This document shows positions 25,932-32,878 of a DNA stretch of 32,878 bases, piece by piece. The translations under genes and the position numbers were made by a program. Position 1 is the first letter of the stretch, and each line of letters opens with the position of its first letter. The notes beneath the pieces were generated by a model that was not told where the DNA came from, did not search any database, and saw only the letters and a program-made list of their open reading frames with translations. The stretch comes from Verrucomicrobiales bacterium (GTDB lineage: Bacteria > Verrucomicrobiota > Verrucomicrobiia > Verrucomicrobiales > DEV007), in contig JARGOZ010000028.1 of assembly GCA_029213025.1 (NCBI GenBank), forward strand, positions 7,113 to 39,990, written 5' to 3'.

Positions 25932-27287
25932 TTATTGTCTCACATCAATTTTTTCCCATTCCCTAAATAAATCTGGGAGGTTTTTCACATTAATCCGGAA
26001 CTGGCTCCTTCTCTTACTCTTAGGGCGATTACTATTTATATTCTCAATCTTAATCCCTGGGTCGTAATAAATCGATCCTGCCTCGATTGCTGCCAAAAAC
26101 ATCAAGAAATCCCCCCCTTCGCCGAGCAATACTTCAGGCATGTAAAAGTAAGTTCCGCAGTCCTTCTCCTTAACAAATTCCACAAAAGCTGTGTGAGAAT
26201 GCTTCCTTTCCCAATGAGTTAAAAGCCTTCGGAATGACCACCCGGCGGCAACTTGGCTATTTTCATCTGTCAAAACCAAACCTCCATCAAGTTCAAAATC
26301 TTTCCGATCCCGGTCGTACCCTTCAATGCCAAAAGTCAATCCAGTTCGTTCACACTTTTTGCCAAAACGGTGGACACCACCAAAGTTCAGTCGATTGACG
26401 TCATTAACCGCAGCGTAACCATAGGTTCGCACAAAGAACTCAACGCCTTTGTCAACATAAACACCAAAAGAAGGTTCCGGGGTGAGCAATGTTATTACCC
26501 TTTGGCTGTGTGCCTTAACTTCCCATCCTTCGTAATCCGGACCTGAGTCACCGTCAGGAATAATCCCCAACTCGGCCTCCAACGTGTATCCACCAGCATT
26601 AGGACTTGAGCAAGGAACGGAATTTCCTTTTGCGTCTAACCTTTTACCCGAAATAGGCGAACAGTTATGAATCCGTTTGAGTTCTTCGATCAGCCTATGC
26701 TTAGGAGATTTCCGACCTCCTGCAAACGAAACCTGTTTCAGTCCACCGGAATTGCCATTTCCAAGGGCTTCTAATTCACCAGCAATTCTGGATCCAGAAA
26801 CTGCAAAATAAGCAAAACATTCACCGTTTGAATCGATTCCAATGATCAAATATCGTCCTTCCGACCTTCCGCACTTGTTCACATCCATCCAATTTGAAAG
26901 ATTGATATCTGATTTCCTAAGAATTCCTGACAATCTAACTTCCGGATATTGCGGATACAAAATCAATTTTGATTCCGGGGCGGGATGAACATTTCCTCTA
27001 GAATCAACCCAATTGAAACACAGCTTTCCTTTCAGTAGCTGCGAACCGGCACTAACTGTCTTTTTTCGAGAATCAGGCGCCGAAGCAATCCAATCTTTCG
27101 CTCGCAGCTGTTGCAGCGAATCTAAATTTCCTCCAAGGTAAATTTGATTTTTACTATTGTCGTTTGAGGATAATTTCTTTTCATACACTCTGCGTACCCC
27201 GAGATTCTTGAAATAAAAGAACAACTGATCCAAGGATAAATTCAATGCCTCCTCAGAGCCAAACGTATCATTCGAGTTCTTCGCCAT
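25932..27287 (-). CDS. MvaI/BcnI-family type II restriction endonuclease
   Basis: The 451-residue protein is recognised by the MvaI/BcnI signature GYTLEAELGIIP (233-244) followed by PDYEGWEVK (250-258), giving the PD-(D/E)XK-type residues Asp251, Glu256 and Lys258. MvaI and BcnI cut CCWGG and CCSGG as monomers, so a CC-N-GG-like site is a reasonable guess, not a deduction. It is longer than MvaI (about 250 residues); the extra N-terminal 200 residues have no domain I recognise. It is convergent with the methyltransferase and has its own promoter region at 27288-27472. GC is low: one 60-base line (26881) has 19 G+C, against 34 in a line of sdhA (22561). Together with the methyltransferase it makes a complete type II system. 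Confidence 0.8.
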   Translation of the reverse strand: MAKNSNDTFGSEEALNLSLDQLFFYFKNLGVRRVYEKKLSSNDNSKNQIYLGGNLDSLQQLRAKDWIASAPDSRKKTVSAGSQLLKGKLCFNWVDSRGNVHPAPESKLILYPQYPEVRLSGILRKSDINLSNWMDVNKCGRSEGRYLIIGIDSNGECFAYFAVSGSRIAGELEALGNGNSGGLKQVSFAGGRKSPKHRLIEELKRIHNCSPISGKRLDAKGNSVPCSSPNAGGYTLEAELGIIPDGDSGPDYEGWEVKAHSQRVITLLTPEPSFGVYVDKGVEFFVRTYGYAAVNDVNRLNFGGVHRFGKKCERTGLTFGIEGYDRDRKDFELDGGLVLTDENSQVAAGWSFRRLLTHWERKHSHTAFVEFVKEKDCGTYFYMPEVLLGEGGDFLMFLAAIEAGSIYYDPGIKIENINSNRPKSKRRSQFRINVKNLPDLFREWEKIDVRQ

Positions 27288-27415
27288 TACTTTGCAAAAA
27301 CAAATAAATTAAACACTTACATTCAACAAACTGCCTCAGTTCAGTCAATTTCGTTTACAACCAATGTGTTATATTGTCAAAAAGAACCCAGTCGACAATC
27401 CATTATTTGAAAAAA

Positions 27416-27431
27416 GCTAGTTTCACCTAGC
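27416..27431 (-). terminator. Weak hairpin with T-run on minus strand
   Basis: GCTAG and CTAGC form a 5-bp stem with a 6-base loop. Read on the minus strand it is followed by a T-run (A-run at 27409-27415 on plus). This resembles a short intrinsic terminator that would stop minus-strand read-through toward the endonuclease gene. No minus-strand gene lies immediately upstream, so its role is doubtful. Confidence 0.25.
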
Positions 27432-27472
27432 GCATCAGTTCGATCTCTCTTTATTGGATTATCCTACTAACC

Positions 27473-28306
27473 ATGTCATCAGAAAATTCAGAAACCCGGA
27501 ATCTCGCCATCTTTGCCGATTTCGAAAACGTGGCTCTCGGAGCTCAGCAGGCGAAATACCCGAAATTCGAAATCGAGAAAATCCTCGAACGACTTTTGGT
27601 TAAAGGCAACGTTGTGGTTCGCAAAGCCTACTGCGACTGGTCCCGCTACCAGAAATACAAGCGCGGTATGCATGAAGCAAATTTCGAGCTGATCGATATC
27701 CCGCACCTTACTCAATCAGGGAAAAACTCGGCCGATATTCGTATGGTGGTTGATGCCCTCGATCTCTGTTACACCAAAAACCACCTCAACACTTTTGTGG
27801 TGGTCAGCGGCGACTCGGATTTCTCCCCTCTCGTTAGCAAGCTGAGGGAAAATAACAAAATCGTCATTGGGGTCGGAGTGAAGAATTCGACTTCGGAATT
27901 GTTTGTCTCAATCTGCGATGAATTCATTTTCTACGACGACCTCGTTCTGGAGAAGAAGAAACGCACTCCAAATCCGAGAAAAAATCCTCGAAATCATCAA
28001 TCAACGTCCGATTCTTCGAACGGGGACAAAACAGAAAACGCCGAAAAAACCAAAAAACAGGACAAAGCCATCGATTTGATTGTTCAGACGGTGGAGTCGC
28101 TCATCGATGAAAGAGGCGACGATAACAAGATCTGGGGTTCCATGGTGAAACAGGCAATCAAGCGGATCAATCCGGGATTTAATGAGCGATACCACGGGTT
28201 CAAAAGCTTTAGCAGTGTGCTGGAAGAAGCGGAACGGCGCGGACTGCTTGAGCTCGAAGTCGACGAAAAATCAGGCGGGCATATCGTCACTTTGACTGAC
28301 GAGTAA
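27473..28306 (+). CDS. NYN-domain (LabA-like) protein with C-terminal OST-HTH/LOTUS domain
   Basis: The 277-residue protein has an N-terminal NYN domain (about 8-155), a PIN-like ribonuclease fold. Its acidic pocket residues are visible: FADFENV (Asp16), NSADIRMVVD (Asp88, Asp94) and VVSGDSDFSPL (Asp114, Asp116). A Lys/Asn-rich linker (about 158-195) leads to a C-terminal helical domain (about 198-275: KIWGSMVKQAIKRINPGF, FKSFSSVLEEAERRGLLEL). That pattern fits OST-HTH/LOTUS, an RNA- or protein-binding module. It is probably a cytoplasmic nuclease or RNA-binding regulator. It stands between the restriction island and a BatA-like gene, with its stop 1 bp from the convergent stop. Its composition resembles the core genome more than the restriction genes, so it need not belong to the island. 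Confidence 0.87.
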   Translation: MSSENSETRNLAIFADFENVALGAQQAKYPKFEIEKILERLLVKGNVVVRKAYCDWSRYQKYKRGMHEANFELIDIPHLTQSGKNSADIRMVVDALDLCYTKNHLNTFVVVSGDSDFSPLVSKLRENNKIVIGVGVKNSTSELFVSICDEFIFYDDLVLEKKKRTPNPRKNPRNHQSTSDSSNGDKTENAEKTKKQDKAIDLIVQTVESLIDERGDDNKIWGSMVKQAIKRINPGFNERYHGFKSFSSVLEEAERRGLLELEVDEKSGGHIVTLTDE

Positions 28307-28307
28307 G

Positions 28308-30188
28308 TTAGTACACAGCGTGGCGATGAAACAGCCAACTCTCCAGAATCAGGACCAGCACGATAAAGACAAGAAACAACCGGATCAAACTGCCCACGCC
28401 ACCTTTCCCGGTCCCGCTTTGCTCCATTCGCAGCACTTCTTCCGTTGAGATCCCCCGGAGATCTGATTCTGCCGCAGAGAGAAGGTGAGAGGTGCCAACC
28501 AGACCGGTATCGGTTTCCCAGATTCCTGTGCGAACCATCTCGAGAGTATTGCTTTCAAGCGGCAACGTTTTCCTTTTCATACCTCCGCCGCCCCACTCGG
28601 TCCACGTTATCGTTTCACCTTCCACATCGATAAACTCACCGGTGGGTGTGCTCCGAATCCGTTTTTTCATCTCTTCTGAACCTTCGACCGCCCACATGAC
28701 GGCATTTCCCAGCAGCAACGGGAATGAAGCCGTCAAGGGAAGCCGTTCCGACAATTGGGGAGAGAACGCCATGATAACAAGGCGCTGTCCCTCCACTTCT
28801 CCGGCTGCAAGGATCGGTTCTCTGCCGGCAAACCACAGCGGCTCAAACGAACCGGAAGGCTGAATAATCGAAGTTTGCGATACAGCAATCCGCGAGCTGC
28901 TGACGCGAAACAGCACCGGATGATCTTCATTTCCCACCCGCACCGAGTCATACGGGACGGGTTGATCAAGCGCGCGGGCCAGCACCGGGCCGGAAGATCG
29001 CGGCGGATTGATCACCACGGCGGGTATATCCGCCGGCCATTCTTCGGGCAGCCAGCCATCAAAAATCACAGCGTCGATTTCATGTTTCAGCGGCCATTGA
29101 GCCGGAGTGCCGGCCAGCAGTTCCAGTGTCCCGGATTCCTGAATCGCACTCAATGCCAGGCTGGTATAGGCATCCTGGGGCGAGTCTTCAGAATGTTCTC
29201 TGATCCATACCGCGACAACCGGTCGTGAAGCAGGCAGCGGGGAAATCACAGAATCATCCAGAGCAAAAGAATCGCCCTCGGTGGAAATATTCATGCGCAA
29301 AATCTGGCCACCGGCACCGCGGACGCGGAACTCAAAGGTTTCCCTTCCGCCCGGTTCCAATTCGAAGTCACGCACCTGCGAGGGAACACCGCCAACGTAG
29401 AGTTCGAGATGGATTTCCTGTGGTCCGGAGGAATCTCGATTTAAAGCAATCTGGGCGTGGACATCGAAACTGTCCTGTTCCAGAGGGGCATTTCGGATTT
29501 GGAATGACGTGATCCCCGCGTTTACCGGGTTTTCCAGAGAGACATTGATCCTTTCCAGAGAGACATTTTCCGGCAAATCGTCCAAATCAACTCCGCTGCC
29601 ACCAAAATCGCTGACATGCAAAACCAGTGCGGGCGTTTCATGACTGGCCAGCATCAATCCGGTTTGCAGTGCTGCCGCTGCATCATCAGCCACCGGTCGA
29701 ACATCAACCTGGTCGAGACGGGATAAAAACTCCCGCCTGATCAAAGTTCTCGGCTGAACGATAAGAGGGCGGTTGTCATACGCCACGAGAGCGACTCCGG
29801 CTTCTTCGGGGACGAACTGAAAGCGTTCCCGCAACGCCGCTTTCGCCTGTTCTAGCCGGGTTTCCCCGTTTTCATCCACAAGCGCCATCGACGCGGAACG
29901 ATCAAGTAAAACCACGTAGGTCCGGTAACTGCCGTCCTCCCCACTTCCCCGGATCAGGCGCGCGAGAGCCATAACTGAAGCGACGAGAATAATCATCGTC
30001 ATAACGAACGAAAGCCATTTTTTCAGTCGTCTCAGCCACGCGCTTTCCTGGTGTTCGCGAGCGAGGGTCTTGAAAAAGACCATCGTACTAACATTGACCT
30101 GTTTCGACTTCCGCCGGAACAAATACAACAGCACGGGAATCACGGCGAGTGTGAGTAGCCAAAGCCAAATCGGTTGGAGAAATTGCAT
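28308..30188 (-). CDS. BatA/vWA-domain membrane protein
   Basis: The 626-residue protein starts with a BatA N-terminal domain (MQFLQPIWLWLLTLAVIPVL and a basic loop, helix 1 about 5-24, helix 2 about 57-80). A von Willebrand factor A domain follows with a MIDAS motif DRSAS (Asp96, Ser98, Ser100), then a beta-rich middle and a glutamine-amidotransferase-like region (about 300-470). A C-terminal transmembrane helix (about 600-620) closes it. In Bacteroidota and Verrucomicrobiota such proteins occur with MoxR ATPases and DUF58 proteins and are linked to envelope stress and protein assembly. Those partners are not in the window on this side. It is divergent from the sulfatase gene. Confidence 0.85.
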   Translation of the reverse strand: MQFLQPIWLWLLTLAVIPVLLYLFRRKSKQVNVSTMVFFKTLAREHQESAWLRRLKKWLSFVMTMIILVASVMALARLIRGSGEDGSYRTYVVLLDRSASMALVDENGETRLEQAKAALRERFQFVPEEAGVALVAYDNRPLIVQPRTLIRREFLSRLDQVDVRPVADDAAAALQTGLMLASHETPALVLHVSDFGGSGVDLDDLPENVSLERINVSLENPVNAGITSFQIRNAPLEQDSFDVHAQIALNRDSSGPQEIHLELYVGGVPSQVRDFELEPGGRETFEFRVRGAGGQILRMNISTEGDSFALDDSVISPLPASRPVVAVWIREHSEDSPQDAYTSLALSAIQESGTLELLAGTPAQWPLKHEIDAVIFDGWLPEEWPADIPAVVINPPRSSGPVLARALDQPVPYDSVRVGNEDHPVLFRVSSSRIAVSQTSIIQPSGSFEPLWFAGREPILAAGEVEGQRLVIMAFSPQLSERLPLTASFPLLLGNAVMWAVEGSEEMKKRIRSTPTGEFIDVEGETITWTEWGGGGMKRKTLPLESNTLEMVRTGIWETDTGLVGTSHLLSAAESDLRGISTEEVLRMEQSGTGKGGVGSLIRLFLVFIVLVLILESWLFHRHAVY

Positions 30189-30314
30189 AAAGACGAGCCG
30201 GGACAGAAACCTGGATTCCGTTCTGTCGCGATTGATTTTTTGTAATCAATTTATCCGCCAATAGCCAGAAAACAAAGTAGCTGAATAATGGGAGCCAACA
30301 TTTTACCATCCGAC

Positions 30315-32063
30315 ATGTCGAAACTACTTTTTGCTCTATTTTTCTGCCTTCTTTCAAGCTTAGGCTGTGCTTACGGAAAACAGCCCAATATTGTCATTTT
30401 CCTCACTGACGATCAGGGTTGGGGGGATTTGAGCAGCAATGGAAACGTCAATCTCGCCACGCCAAATATTGACTCGCTGGCGAGGGATGGAGCCACGCTC
30501 GACAATTTTTACGTATGCGCGGTTTGCGCTCCAACCAGGGCGGAATTCCTTACCGGGCGTTACCATTTTCGCACCGGCGTCAGCGGCGTGAGTGAAGGAG
30601 CCGGGCGCCTCAATCCCGATGAAACGACACTGGCGGATGTATTTAAAGCCGCCGGATACAGCACCGGAATTTTTGGAAAGTGGCACAACGGCACTCAAGC
30701 CCCCTATCATCCGCTCGACCGGGGTTTTGATGAATTTTACGGCTTCACCTCAGGTCACTGGGGCCACTATTTCAGCCCGCCGCTGGATCACAACCGCAAG
30801 CAGGTGAAAGGAAACGGTTATCTTCCTGATGATCTGACGGACCATGCTCTCGCTTTCATCGAGCAAAATCGTGACACCCCGTTTTTCTGTTATGTGCCCT
30901 ATAACACACCGCATTCGCCTTTCTACGTCGACGACAATTTCTACGCCAAATTCGATGGCCTTGATCCGAAGATGCGCCATCGCGATCCGACGGTAGAAGA
31001 CCTCCCGGCTACCCGCGCCGCCCTGGCTATGTGCGAAAACATCGATTGGAACGTGGGCCGTATCCTCAACAAGTTGAGCGACTTGAAATTGGATAACGAT
31101 ACGATCGTTGTCTATTTTTCCGACAACGGCCCCAACTCATTCCGCTGGAACGGCGGCATGAAAGGCAAAAAAGGAAGCGTCGATGAGGGTGGTCTCCGGT
31201 CTCCATTTTTGATCCGCTGGCCCGGACGTATAACGGGCGGTGCGCGGATCGAAGAAGTGGCGGGGGCGATTGATCTCCTACCTACTTTGACTTCCTTGAG
31301 CGGCATTGCGCAGAAAACAAACAAAAAGATCGATGGGCGCAGTTTCGCCGGTCTGATATTAACCGACTCCGAAAATAGACAATGGCCGGAACGAAACCTT
31401 TTCAGTGTATGGCAGAAAAAAGCTTCTGTGAGAACATCCCGCTATCGGCTCGATACAAAAGGCGCTCTCTTTGATATACAAAAAGACCGCGGCCAACTTA
31501 CAGACGTCTCCAAAGATTTTCCGGAAACTGCGGCACAGCTATCCGACGCACTCAAATCACATCGCAAACAAGCCGCCGGGGCGAAAGCCTCCTATGCCGA
31601 CCGGCCTTTTACGGTAGGCTATTCTGAAACGACAACTCTTCCGGCTAGAGACGGTGTTCCTCACGGAACGATTAAACGCAGCTCCAAAGCACCCAATAAT
31701 TCATTCTTTACCAACTGGACAAAGGAAGACGACTCCATAACCTGGGATATCGAAGTGGGAACTGCCGGAAAATACCGTGCAACGGTTTACTATACCTGCC
31801 CGCCATCCGCTGTCGGTTCTCTCGTTCGCCTGGACAGAGAAGAGGCAACTACAGAAACAATCGTAACAGTGGCTTTTGACCCTCCGCTTTGGGACAAATC
31901 AAAAGAGCGAGTCAGTGAATCGCACTACTTTGTAAAAGACTTCAAAACACTGGACCTGGGGGAGATAATCCTGAAAAAAGGTCGTGCCCCGCTCATTCTA
32001 TCCTGCCCTGAACTGAGTGGTCCAATGGGCATCGATGTCTACTCCATCGTATTGACCCGTTAG
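30315..32063 (+). CDS. Secreted sulfatase with C-terminal beta-sandwich domain
   Basis: The 582-residue protein has a signal peptide (MSKLLFALFFCLLSSLGCAYG). A weak lipobox ending at Cys18 makes a lipoprotein possible. The sulfatase domain (about 22-435) has TDDQGWGD with metal-binding Asp32 and Asp33. The formylglycine motif is CAPTRAEFLTGR with Cys71, which needs an FGE-type maturase not seen here. FGKWHNG, PHSPF and FSDNGPN complete the metal and substrate pocket. It cleaves sulfate esters, probably from glycans. Residues about 440-582 add an extra beta-rich domain (ITWDIEVGTAGKYRATVYY) similar in style to the C-terminal modules of the two FAD enzymes. ATG 30315 is preferred over 30288 because the signal peptide starts there. 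Confidence 0.93.
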   Translation: MSKLLFALFFCLLSSLGCAYGKQPNIVIFLTDDQGWGDLSSNGNVNLATPNIDSLARDGATLDNFYVCAVCAPTRAEFLTGRYHFRTGVSGVSEGAGRLNPDETTLADVFKAAGYSTGIFGKWHNGTQAPYHPLDRGFDEFYGFTSGHWGHYFSPPLDHNRKQVKGNGYLPDDLTDHALAFIEQNRDTPFFCYVPYNTPHSPFYVDDNFYAKFDGLDPKMRHRDPTVEDLPATRAALAMCENIDWNVGRILNKLSDLKLDNDTIVVYFSDNGPNSFRWNGGMKGKKGSVDEGGLRSPFLIRWPGRITGGARIEEVAGAIDLLPTLTSLSGIAQKTNKKIDGRSFAGLILTDSENRQWPERNLFSVWQKKASVRTSRYRLDTKGALFDIQKDRGQLTDVSKDFPETAAQLSDALKSHRKQAAGAKASYADRPFTVGYSETTTLPARDGVPHGTIKRSSKAPNNSFFTNWTKEDDSITWDIEVGTAGKYRATVYYTCPPSAVGSLVRLDREEATTETIVTVAFDPPLWDKSKERVSESHYFVKDFKTLDLGEIILKKGRAPLILSCPELSGPMGIDVYSIVLTR

Positions 32064-32392
32064 CGATCCACCTCGACCAGAGGCAGCATTTTATCCAGCG
32101 TTTTCGGCCCGATTCCCTTCACCTTTAACAAATCCTGCGGTGTTTCATAGGGCCGCCCTTTTACGATCTCTTTCGCCATCGCGGAACCAACTCCCGGCAA
32201 CCTTTGCAACTCAGCCGTATTTGCTTTGTTAATATCCACCGGCCCGCCGGGTACCCGGTTTCGAAGGAAAAGCACCAGAGCCATGAGCGCAAAACCCGCG
32301 ACGATGGCGATCAATATCCAGCGATTCGTCCGGTCCGAAGCTTCCATCTCAGCTTCGCGCCGCTCCAATTTTCTTCGTAATGATGGTCTCAT
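32060..32392 (-). CDS. ComEA-like helix-hairpin-helix protein
   Basis: The 110-residue protein has a charged N-terminus, one transmembrane helix (about 24-44, WILIAIVAGFALMALVLFL) and a ComEA-type tandem helix-hairpin-helix (about 52-107: VDINKANTAELQRLPGVGS and GIGPKTLDKMLPL). Such domains bind DNA without sequence specificity, and ComEA carries DNA to the uptake channel in competent bacteria. It is short and has no linker between anchor and HhH. No other competence gene lies in the window, so DNA uptake is inferred from the family alone. It overlaps the sulfatase stop by four bases and follows the partial gene at 32397 by four bases, suggesting co-transcription. Confidence 0.87.
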   Translation of the reverse strand: MRPSLRRKLERREAEMEASDRTNRWILIAIVAGFALMALVLFLRNRVPGGPVDINKANTAELQRLPGVGSAMAKEIVKGRPYETPQDLLKVKGIGPKTLDKMLPLVEVDR

Positions 32393-32396
32393 AAAA

Positions 32397-32878
32397 CTAC
32401 TTTGAAATTACCGTAACAAACTCCAAAAATTCGTCCACTACAGGTAAGTGCGAATTAATCAGCTTCCAAATTCGATGTTCCGAATTCAAAGAGGCAAATC
32501 CGGACGAAACATCGACAAATGCCGGCAAATCGTCCGTTTGAATTACTCTGACCTCCAACCCGTCCGGTAACGGCAGTGTAGTTGCCCAGTCATAACAATC
32601 CTCCCCTTGCATACTATCGGGAACGAGGTTGATCCTGAGATTGGCAAAAGCCGCTTTTCCCTCGCCGGTAATCAAAAGGTGGGTGCCGTCCAGAGATTTC
32701 AGAAAATCGTAGATCCCGGGTCCTTCGGCCACCAGATAAGCCGATGCCCAGTACGTGTCCCAGGTAAATCCGATGTCCTGATGGACGCCAGGTTCTTTTA
32801 TTTTCCCGTCCGTATCCCGGTAGTATTCCGTCACCTTGTGCATATCGGAAGCTTCCAACCAGTTCTTCAAAGAATACT
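32397..32878 (-). CDS. Partial protein of unknown function, 5' end outside window
   Basis: The reading frame is open to the window edge with no stop (residues Y and S precede the TTG at 32870), so the gene very likely starts beyond 32878 and only its C-terminal 160 residues are seen. The fragment is acidic, with aromatic clusters (FTWDTYWASAYLVAEGPGIYDF) and alternating beta strands and short helices. No signal peptide, membrane segment or catalytic motif is visible, and I do not recognise the family. Four bases separate its stop from the ComEA-like gene on the same strand, so the two probably share a transcript. Confidence 0.7.
   Translation of the reverse strand, partial: YSLKNWLEASDMHKVTEYYRDTDGKIKEPGVHQDIGFTWDTYWASAYLVAEGPGIYDFLKSLDGTHLLITGEGKAAFANLRINLVPDSMQGEDCYDWATTLPLPDGLEVRVIQTDDLPAFVDVSSGFASLNSEHRIWKLINSHLPVVDEFLEFVTVISK

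Overview
The window looks like a chromosomal segment from a marine-type Verrucomicrobiota, most likely the Opitutae/Puniceicoccales side. This is inferred from the gene content and not from a marker gene: secreted DUF4838, FAD_oxidored, DUF1501 and sulfatase proteins, a three-subunit sdhCAB operon, and mostly absent Shine-Dalgarno sequences. No rRNA, tRNA, CRISPR array or intact transposon was seen.

Region 1 (1-16.6 kb) is an accessory polymer-degradation zone. After a DTW-domain tRNA-modification gene come a secreted DUF4838 protein, a parallel beta-helix protein whose conserved N-terminus is out of frame with its export signal, an SGNH hydrolase, a neutral-ceramidase-like protein, a LamG-like protein, a secreted FAD-dependent oxidoreductase, a NosR-like membrane FMN/cysteine-motif protein, an M28 peptidase and a second secreted FAD-dependent oxidoreductase. 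The two FAD enzymes share a C-terminal beta-sandwich module, and the sulfatase at 30.3 kb carries a C-terminal domain of similar style. Together they suggest extracellular or periplasmic handling of sulfated or acylated glycans with a redox component.

Region 2 (16.7-20.9 kb) is a co-directional cluster: a serine-protease-fold protein without catalytic His and Ser, a secreted EF-hand protein, a Tat-exported DUF1501 protein and a PPC-domain protein translationally coupled to it by a TTGA overlap. Region 3 (20.9-24.5 kb, minus strand) is sdhC-sdhA-sdhB. Its sdhC/sdhA junction carries four copies of a 13-bp word at an exact 22-bp period, which also code the C-terminal tail of SdhC.

Region 4 (24.6-27.3 kb) is a lower-GC type II restriction-modification island: an HTH-fused cytosine-5 methyltransferase facing an MvaI/BcnI-family endonuclease tail to tail. 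Region 5 (27.5-32.9 kb) holds a NYN/LOTUS-like RNA-biology protein, a BatA/vWA membrane protein, a sulfatase, a ComEA-like HhH protein and a partial unknown gene at the edge.

The most unusual signal is the short repeat family ACTGTACCCTGTT. It occurs as a 22-bp-period array in sdh (23694-23772), as a hairpin plus a direct copy 44 bp (2 x 22) away behind the FAD oxidoreductase (12141-12197), and as a degenerate relative behind the DUF4838 gene (3488-3508). All three sites lie at the 3' boundary of a gene. The window is also tightly packed tail to tail: five of six convergent gene pairs overlap or are 1-2 bp apart.
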